This document shows positions 6,048 to 8,937 of a stretch of 8,937 nucleotides of DNA, in pieces; positions within the stretch are counted from its first letter, which is position 1, and each line of letters opens with the position of its first letter. The translations under genes and the position numbers were made by a program. Under the pieces are notes generated by a model. The model was given only the letters and a program-made list of their open reading frames with translations. It ran no database searches and had not been told where the DNA came from. This stretch comes from Microcaldota archaeon. Its GTDB lineage: Archaea > Micrarchaeota > Micrarchaeia > Norongarragalinales > UBA10210. Where the stretch lies: NCBI GenBank assembly GCA_013331595.1, contig DUGE01000015.1, positions 1 through 8,937 of the forward strand, written 5' to 3'.

Positions 6048-6368
6048 TCAATATTTCTTCACTATCTTCAGCACTTCCTTGACTTTGTCTTCAGTAACCT
6101 CGCTTTTGTCTGCCGTGAGTATTGTCTTCACTTGGTCTTCCTTTTCCGGCTTGAGGTTGCACACCATGACCGCCTGTTTTTCCGTAAGCCCTGCTTCAGC
6201 CAGCTCTTTGAAAAGCTTGCGGCCTTCCTTGGCGGTCAAAGGAGCGAATGCCTGCAAGTGCTGCAGTGCGTTCTGCTGTTCGTAGCCAAGCTCGCTTTCC
6301 TTCTTCCTTTTCTCAAGGAGCTCTGCCGCCTCTGCGTTCAGCAATATTTTTTCAGAAACGTTTTTCAT
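6048..6368 (-). CDS. rpo4: DNA-directed RNA polymerase subunit Rpo4 (RpoF, Rpb4 homologue)
   Basis: Rpo4 pairs with Rpo7 to form the stalk of archaeal RNA polymerase, which binds emerging RNA and helps open complex formation. The 106-aa product fits the family (about 105-120 aa). It is all helical and highly charged, with YEQQNALQHLQAF (about 29-41) in the core. The C-terminal HRDC-like part contains LTEKQAVMVCNLKPEKEDQV, matching the family pattern in which a hydrophobic NLxP segment precedes the final helices. An in-frame TTG at 6389 would add seven residues, but ATG 6368 is preferred because GGTGAGGG lies just upstream. It follows L21e by 27 bp and precedes DUF655, the usual archaeal order. 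No rpo7 gene is in this window. Confidence 0.92.
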   Translation of the reverse strand: MKNVSEKILLNAEAAELLEKRKKESELGYEQQNALQHLQAFAPLTAKEGRKLFKELAEAGLTEKQAVMVCNLKPEKEDQVKTILTADKSEVTEDKVKEVLKIVKKY

Positions 6369-6395
6369 GTAATCCCTCACCTTTTTCAATATAAC

Positions 6396-6671
6396 CTAAA
6401 CTTTCTTCAAGTGGACGTTTGCAACTACGAGCATCTTGCGCTTGCCGCCGTCGTTAAATTCGACCTTAAAACAGCTTCCCTGTTTGCTCAGCACGACGCC
6501 GACGCGGTTGTTGAAGCGCAAGGCATTGGGTCTGCCGCCCAAAAAAGCCGGATTATAATTTAGCCTGACTTTCGTTCCGGCGTCGAAGTTAGCCAACTGC
6601 CTGTTGACCGGCGTTTTTGACGCTTTCAAGTTCCTGCTGTGCTTGGAAAAACCACCGTGTGATCTCTTCAT
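6396..6671 (-). CDS. rpl21e: Large-subunit ribosomal protein L21e
   Basis: This protein of the archaeal/eukaryotic 50S subunit has an SH3-like barrel that binds 23S and 5S rRNA regions. The 91-aa product starts with the family signature MKRSHG. It then has the basic tail (FSKHSRNLK), DAGTKVRLNYNPAFLGGRPN (about 30-49), RFNNRVGVVLSKQGSCFKVE, and the closing DGGKRKMLVVANVHLKK. Length is normal. The frame is open upstream to 6749, but only ATG 6671 gives the conserved start. This is the first gene of the minus-strand operon. Its promoter is probably the TATA-like box at 6777-6768, leaving a leader of about 70 nt. That leader contains a hairpin and a six-codon upstream ORF whose stop lies 2 nt before this ATG. 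L21e is not found in bacteria, supporting an archaeal source. Confidence 0.95.
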   Translation of the reverse strand: MKRSHGGFSKHSRNLKASKTPVNRQLANFDAGTKVRLNYNPAFLGGRPNALRFNNRVGVVLSKQGSCFKVEFNDGGKRKMLVVANVHLKKV

Positions 6672-6673
6672 TG

Positions 6674-6694
6674 TCAAACCAACTCCATTCGCAT
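6674..6694 (-). other. Possible six-codon upstream ORF in the L21e leader
   Basis: In the minus-strand leader, ATG 6694 opens a frame encoding MRMELV that stops with TGA two bases before the L21e ATG. The stop-start spacing would allow reinitiation or coupling. It may be chance, and a GGAG inside it could simply be the L21e ribosome site. Confidence 0.2.
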
Positions 6695-6725
6695 GACTCA
6701 AGGTGAGGGTTGTGCTTTCAGTTGC

Positions 6726-6752
6726 CCTATGCCCCCTTCCGGCCGGCATAGG
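6726..6752. repeat. Inverted repeat in the L21e/tbp divergent region
   Basis: Perfect 8-bp arms CCTATGCC and GGCATAGG are separated by an 11-bp GC-rich spacer. It lies about 16-42 bp downstream of the L21e TATA-like box, right at the predicted transcript start. It could be a regulator binding site or form the 5' end structure of the L21e mRNA. No function can be assigned from sequence. Confidence 0.45.
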
Positions 6753-6767
6753 ATTTTGCCTTTCCCC

Positions 6768-6777
6768 AAATATAAGC
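6768..6777 (-). promoter_or_regulatory. TATA-like box of the L21e operon
   Basis: On the minus strand GCTTATATTT is a good match to an archaeal box A and is the only strong one upstream of L21e. It predicts a start near 6746 and a leader of about 70 nt, unusual here because several neighbouring genes look leaderless. Confidence 0.5.
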
Positions 6778-6803
6778 CTTTTTAAGCAACGACTGAGAAA
6801 AGC

Positions 6804-6823
6804 TTTTAAAGCATTTTTAAAGC
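6804..6823 (+). promoter_or_regulatory. Tandem TATA-like elements upstream of the TBP-repeat gene
   Basis: TTTTAAAGC occurs twice, at 6804-6812 and 6815-6823, 11 bp apart. A related TTTTTAAGCAACG starts at 6779, and the second copy is likewise followed by AACG. These boxes would start transcripts near 6830-6845. That leaves a short leader containing the GGAGGGG ribosome site at 6867-6873. Confidence 0.5.
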
Positions 6824-6882
6824 AACGGCGGAAGCGCTTTGCTTTTCATTGTCTTTCCGCTCAAGCGGAGGGGTTGGTTGAA

Positions 6883-7188
6883 TTGGCTAAAAAACCCACG
6901 AAGGCTCAAAGATTGAGGAGAATCGACACGAGCTTCAAGGTCGAAAACATCGTTGCAAGCGCGAACTTGAAAGTGGAATTGGACTTGTTCAACATCGCAA
7001 TGGAAGTTGACAACGTCGAGTACGAGCCCGAGCAGTTTCCCGGCGCCATAATGCGCTTGAAGGACATCGGCACCACGCTCTTGCTTTTCAAGAACGGGAA
7101 AGTAATCTGCAGCGGCGCCAAGAGCGAAAAACAAATCGCCAAGAGCATCAAGGCCGCCGTAGGTTTGCTTAGGCGGTTTATCAAATAG
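6883..7188 (+). CDS. tbp: Single-repeat TATA-binding protein (half-TBP)
   Basis: TBP binds the promoter TATA box, bends DNA and recruits TFB and RNA polymerase. Usual archaeal TBP has about 180-190 aa with two direct repeats. This product has about 101 aa and one repeat. The repeat begins with VENIVASANL (about 20-29), continues with VELDLFNIAMEVDNVEYEPE, then the stirrup QFPGAIMRLKD (51-61), LLLFKNGKVICSGAKSE (66-82), and a final helix to residue 101. Phe52 and Phe69 sit at the positions of the DNA-inserting phenylalanine pair, 17 residues apart as in classical TBP. TTG 6883 is preferred: GGAGGGG lies 9 bp upstream and it gives a MAKK start. The frame is open from 6703 but that stretch is not TBP-like. 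The stop is clear, and the next gene (opposite strand) follows in 20 bp, so no second repeat is hidden downstream. A homodimer, or a partner encoded elsewhere, is inferred. Confidence 0.88.
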   Translation: MAKKPTKAQRLRRIDTSFKVENIVASANLKVELDLFNIAMEVDNVEYEPEQFPGAIMRLKDIGTTLLLFKNGKVICSGAKSEKQIAKSIKAAVGLLRRFIK

Positions 7189-7206
7189 CTTTTTTCTTTC
7201 CCGCTT
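7189..7206 (+). terminator. T-rich terminator after the TBP-repeat gene
   Basis: Directly after the TAG stop the plus strand reads as pyrimidine runs (CTTTTTTCTTTCCCGCTTTT), the archaeal termination pattern. No hairpin is evident. The end of the convergent gene lies immediately beyond. Confidence 0.5.
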
Positions 7207-7208
7207 TT

Positions 7209-7631
7209 CTACATTCCTCGTATGCCTAAAAGCTCTTCCGGGCTTTCGATGGTTCCGTGCTTCTTAACCTTCGGAGTACGCCAAAACTCACCGTGAAATT
7301 GAAGCGCTTTAGCAATATTTTCCCCAATTCCCAAGTGGCTGGTTTTAATGTGGATAACTGGCTTAAAAATTCCGCCTTTGACTTCAACAACGCCTACGAG
7401 CACTTGGCCTTTTCTGGGCATAAGTATTTTAATTGGAACTGCCGCCCTGTTTGCCAGCCAAGATGGTGTTACGGCACTCGCCCCCCAGCTTTTTTTAAAA
7501 TACACTGCTTTTCCAGGCATGCAGTTTCTTAGCGCTTGTTCAATGACATTTTTAATTCCGTTGACCCTACTCTTAATTTCAGGATGTCTCAGCAAAGCGC
7601 GATTATAATTAATTCGTTGCCGTTCCGCCAT
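7209..7631 (-). CDS. Uncharacterised basic 140-aa protein
   Basis: Not recognised. From ATG 7631 the product starts MAERQRINYNRALLRHPEIK. A helical part with basic residues reaches about residue 38. A likely beta-rich section follows, with AVYFKKSWGAS (42-52), VPIKILMPRKGQVLVGVVEV (65-84) and FKPVIHIKTSHLGIGENIAK (89-108). The protein ends in ESPEELLGIRGM. There is no signal peptide or membrane segment; it is probably a soluble, basic protein. The open frame continues upstream to 7763, but that part is antisense to the 5S rRNA gene and its promoter, so it is rejected. GGAG lies 11 bp before ATG 7631, and TATA-like boxes lie at 7653-7682. The gene looks more AT-rich than dtdA or nre, which may mean a different origin. 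It converges on the TBP gene and is divergent from 5S rRNA. Function cannot be assigned. Confidence 0.65.
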   Translation of the reverse strand: MAERQRINYNRALLRHPEIKSRVNGIKNVIEQALRNCMPGKAVYFKKSWGASAVTPSWLANRAAVPIKILMPRKGQVLVGVVEVKGGIFKPVIHIKTSHLGIGENIAKALQFHGEFWRTPKVKKHGTIESPEELLGIRGM

Positions 7632-7652
7632 TGCATCAATCTCCTTTGTTTG

Positions 7653-7682
7653 GGCTATAAATTTATTGTGGTTAATTAAAAG
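7653..7682 (-). promoter_or_regulatory. TATA-like boxes for the 140-aa gene
   Basis: On the minus strand two candidates appear in order: TTTTAATTAAC (7682-7672) and AATAAATTTATAG (7668-7656). The first would give a leader of about 20 nt that includes the GGAG site. The second would give an almost leaderless mRNA. Confidence 0.4.
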
Positions 7683-7693
7683 ATGGATGCGAA

Positions 7694-7704
7694 GGCTTTT
7701 AAAT
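7694..7704 (+). promoter_or_regulatory. TATA-like box of the 5S rRNA gene
   Basis: GGCTTTTAAAT lies with its centre about 25 bp before the predicted 5' end of 5S rRNA near 7723. This is the expected archaeal box-A spacing, so the 5S gene appears to have its own promoter. Confidence 0.6.
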
Positions 7705-7722
7705 TCCTTTTCCAAGAGTCTT

Positions 7723-7840
7723 ACGGTCAGCGGCCACAGGAGGGGTGGCACGTCCGATCCCATTCCGAACTCGGAAACTAAGACCCCTTACGACGCTGCC
7801 GGTACTGCCGAAAGGCGGGAAAGCGTGTTGCTGCTGCCAC
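7723..7840 (+). rRNA. rrf: 5S ribosomal RNA
   Basis: The 5S RNA forms the central protuberance of the large subunit. The ends pair as helix I: GG-U-CAGCGGC at 7725-7734 with GCTGCTGCC at 7830-7838. This gives nine pairs, with one bulged U on the 5' side. Conserved core sequence follows: the loop with GATCCCATTCCGAACTCGGA and then AAACTAAG, matching the universal CCGAAC...GGAA..UAAG region. The length of about 118 nt is standard. A TATA-like box sits 25 bp upstream and T-rich termination follows. No 16S, 23S or tRNA gene is adjacent, so this 5S gene is stand-alone within the window. Ends are accurate to a few bases. Confidence 0.93.
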
Positions 7841-7846
7841 TTATGC

Positions 7847-7866
7847 TTCTTTTTTTCGGTTTTTTT
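7847..7866 (+). terminator. T-rich terminator of 5S rRNA
   Basis: Two runs of seven T (7850-7856 and 7860-7866), separated by CGG, start about 10 bases after the 5S 3' end. This is a typical archaeal intrinsic termination signal without a required hairpin. Confidence 0.65.
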
Positions 7867-7872
7867 GCGAGC

Positions 7873-7897
7873 TTTGCCCGGATTTTTTTTGGGCAAA
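7873..7897. repeat. Inverted repeat with T-rich loop between 5S rRNA and the next gene
   Basis: TTTGCCC and GGGCAAA form a perfect 7-bp stem around an 11-bp spacer containing eight T. It could back up 5S termination, or bind a regulator just before the TATA-like box at 7899. Function unknown. Confidence 0.4.
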
Positions 7898-7898
7898 A

Positions 7899-7908
7899 GT
7901 TTTTAAGC
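7899..7908 (+). promoter_or_regulatory. TATA-like box for the membrane/coiled-coil pair
   Basis: GTTTTTAAGC is centred about 28 bp before ATG 7931. It predicts a leaderless mRNA, and indeed no ribosome binding site precedes that ATG. Confidence 0.5.
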
Positions 7909-7930
7909 AGTTTTTTCGTTAAGCAAGTGT

Positions 7931-8209
7931 ATGGACCCACTCATAGTCAATTTTTCCTTCGGCCTAGTTTTCACTTCAGCTTCCACCGGCCTGTGGTTCT
8001 TGCATAAGGAGCGCGAGAGGGAAATAAGCAGATACCACTCCATCGAGCGTAGGATGCTTGAAGTGGAAAAAACGTTTTCAGAGCTGAAGATAATAGAGCG
8101 GGACGCGAGGAAAAAGCACTCGCGGCTTGCGAACTTGGAGTCGTTCGAGCAAAAGATTTCCAAGGCGGAAAAAGAATTGCTTGCAATCAAGAGTGAAAGC
8201 AGGCGTTAA
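7931..8209 (+). CDS. Small single-TM coiled-coil protein (first of a pair)
   Basis: Not recognised by family. The 92-aa product has an uncharged N-terminus with one likely membrane helix at about 5-24 (IVNFSFGLVFTSASTGLWFL). A highly charged helix follows (about 26-92), rich in Glu, Lys and Arg, with leucines and isoleucines in heptad-like spacing (RRMLEVEKTFSELKIIERDA). A membrane-anchored coiled coil is the best description. The sharp positive flank after the membrane helix (HKERERE) suggests the coil is cytoplasmic. A TATA-like box 28 bp upstream and the lack of a ribosome site suggest a leaderless start at ATG 7931. The next gene has the same size and architecture and follows by 19 bp, so the two probably form an operon. 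The partner relation is inferred from this. Confidence 0.72.
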   Translation: MDPLIVNFSFGLVFTSASTGLWFLHKEREREISRYHSIERRMLEVEKTFSELKIIERDARKKHSRLANLESFEQKISKAEKELLAIKSESRR

Positions 8210-8228
8210 GCCCACCAACATATGCAAC

Positions 8229-8507
8229 GTGATTTTCTTGACTGACTTCGACGCTTTTTCAATTCTGCTCGTAGGCTTCGCGTTGCTCGCGACGATTCTT
8301 TTTGCGCGCAGCCTTTTTTCGTTCAGGCGCGACGCGCGGAGAATGCAGAAGAAACTGCAGGACCGGACTGCGGAATTGGAGTTCCAGGCGCAGAGCCTGA
8401 AGAGCGACTTCCGCGAGTTGAGCGACTCGTCTCGCAACAAGGTCGACTTGGATTATTTGAACAGGCGCATCGACGCCCTAATCAATTTGCTGAACAGCAA
8501 AGGTTGA
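8229..8507 (+). CDS. Small single-TM coiled-coil protein (second of a pair)
   Basis: Not recognised by family. The frame is open from 8127, but that upstream stretch overlaps the preceding gene and is arginine/lysine-rich nonsense. GTG 8229 gives a 92-aa protein; TTG 8238 is an alternative (89 aa). A membrane helix lies at about 10-30 (FSILLVGFALLATILFARSLF), followed by a basic flank (FRRDARRMQKK). A helical coil then runs to the C-terminus (LQDRTAELEFQAQSLKSDF; LDYLNRRIDALINLLNSKG), with a possible break near residues 66-71. Architecture and size mirror the preceding gene, though the sequences show little direct similarity. Together they may form a heteromeric membrane-bound coiled coil. 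No ribosome site is evident before GTG 8229, so the exact start is uncertain. Confidence 0.65.
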   Translation: MIFLTDFDAFSILLVGFALLATILFARSLFSFRRDARRMQKKLQDRTAELEFQAQSLKSDFRELSDSSRNKVDLDYLNRRIDALINLLNSKG

Positions 8508-8588
8508 GTTTTGGCGGCTTCGATTTTACTTACTGCAGAAAAGCTGAAGAAATCTGAAGGAAAACTCAATTTCGAAGTAACCTAAACC

Positions 8589-8937
8589 TCAATCCTTTTT
8601 CTTCAGAATCCGAAGCCTTTCGCCGATTATCCAATCGAACTTTTCTTTATCCAAAACTTCCTCAAGGGTTTTGCGTAAGATTTCGTGGTCAAACTCGCCC
8701 ATTACGGCGCTGCGACCAAAAAAATGTAATTTGATTTTTCCTCCTCCGCTCCACGCTTCCAGGTGCCCGCCTCCTTTTTCCTGAAAACCAGATTCTTCAA
8801 TTTCCCGGCCACCCAATTTACTACTATTAAAAGAACCCACAATGTGCCCATGTTCACCTTCTCCCATATGGACGTATCCGCGCCCTTCTGCATCCGTAAG
8901 TAAAACGAATTTTTGTCTAGGGTCTTTTTTAGACTTA
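8589..8937 (-). CDS. Uncharacterised protein, C-terminal part (N-terminus outside window)
   Basis: The frame is open from the right edge to a TGA at 8589-8591, giving about 116 residues. Although ATG 8867 exists, the reading upstream is also protein-like (QKFVLLTDAEGRGYVHMGEG). The gene therefore most likely begins beyond the window, and ATG 8867 is internal. The visible part has a Gly- and His-rich beta-looking section (GEGEHGHIVGSF; ESGFQEKGGGHLEAWSGGGK) and then IKLHFFGRSAVMG. A charged helical end follows (DHEILRKTLEEVLDKEKFDW; ERLRILKKKD). No signal or membrane segment appears in this portion. It converges on the coiled-coil pair across about 80 bp. I do not recognise the family, and the histidines could be structural or metal-binding, which is only a guess. 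Confidence 0.6.
   Translation of the reverse strand, partial: KSKKDPRQKFVLLTDAEGRGYVHMGEGEHGHIVGSFNSSKLGGREIEESGFQEKGGGHLEAWSGGGKIKLHFFGRSAVMGEFDHEILRKTLEEVLDKEKFDWIIGERLRILKKKD

Noticed and set aside
5838..6563. Plus-strand 241-codon ORF
   Set aside because: It lies opposite rpo4, DUF655 and L21e, which are certain; the product is an antisense shadow.
6672..6749. Longer L21e product starting at 6749
   Set aside because: The family always begins near MKRSHG, which is at ATG 6671; the added residues have no family match.
6703..6882. Upstream in-frame extension of the TBP-repeat gene (about 60 residues from ATG 6703)
   Set aside because: It is not TBP-like, runs through the TATA-like boxes and the inverted repeat, and lies after a ribosome site that fits TTG 6883; it is not a hidden first repeat.
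7632..7763. Longer N-terminus of the 140-aa gene from 7763
   Set aside because: The extension is antisense to the 5S rRNA gene and its promoter; ATG 7631 has GGAG and TATA-like boxes upstream.
8222..8245. ATG at 8222 as start of the second coiled-coil gene
   Set aside because: It is out of frame and ends after seven codons; GTG 8229 or TTG 8238 is in frame.
8511..8585. A 24-codon ORF (TTG start, MAASILLTAEKLKKSEGKLN then FEVT)
   Set aside because: Too short and without recognisable similarity; it may be a gene remnant or chance. The convergent spacer 8508-8588 otherwise shows nothing clear.

Overview
The window looks like part of an archaeal chromosome, probably from a small-genome DPANN-type lineage (inference). 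Archaea-specific or archaeal/eukaryotic genes are packed closely on both strands: a DTD2-type D-aminoacyl-tRNA deacylase, an Nre-family repair protein, ribosomal protein L21e, RNA polymerase subunit Rpo4, a DUF655 protein, an RsmA/Dim1 rRNA dimethyltransferase and a TATA-binding-protein gene. AT-rich TATA-like boxes lie about 25 bp before many starts. Several genes look leaderless, and TTG or GTG starts are likely for some. No insertion sequence, CRISPR array or tRNA was seen, and no gap without a gene exceeds about 170 bp.

Layout. 1-391 (-) is the N-terminal part of a ThiF/MoeB-type E1-like adenylyltransferase cut by the left edge. It is divergent from dtdA (433-1227, +). dtdA converges on nre (1240-2424, -) across a perfect inverted repeat that should terminate both. 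2570-3948 (+) holds two overlapping genes for secreted lipoproteins with Pro/Thr/Ser-rich stalks and a shared four-cysteine domain. 6671 down to 3932 (-) is a translation/transcription operon: L21e, rpo4, DUF655, an unrecognised 215-aa gene, then rsmA. L21e-rpo4-DUF655-rsmA is a familiar archaeal gene order; the 215-aa gene interrupts it.

Divergent from L21e is the most unusual gene. It encodes a TATA-binding protein with only one TBP repeat (about 101 aa at 6883-7188, +) instead of the usual two. It keeps both phenylalanines of a TBP half-saddle, so a homodimer could rebuild the DNA-binding saddle. Its upstream region carries repeated TATA-like elements, which suggests autoregulation.

The right part holds an unrecognised basic 140-aa protein (7209-7631, -) and a stand-alone 5S rRNA gene with its own promoter and T-rich end (about 7723-7840, +). 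Next come two consecutive 92-aa proteins, each with one membrane helix and a coiled coil (7931-8209 and 8229-8507, +). Last is the C-terminal part of an unrecognised protein entering from the right edge (8589-8937, -).

Functional themes are tRNA proofreading, DNA repair, ribosome biogenesis and basal transcription, mixed with lineage-specific envelope proteins.
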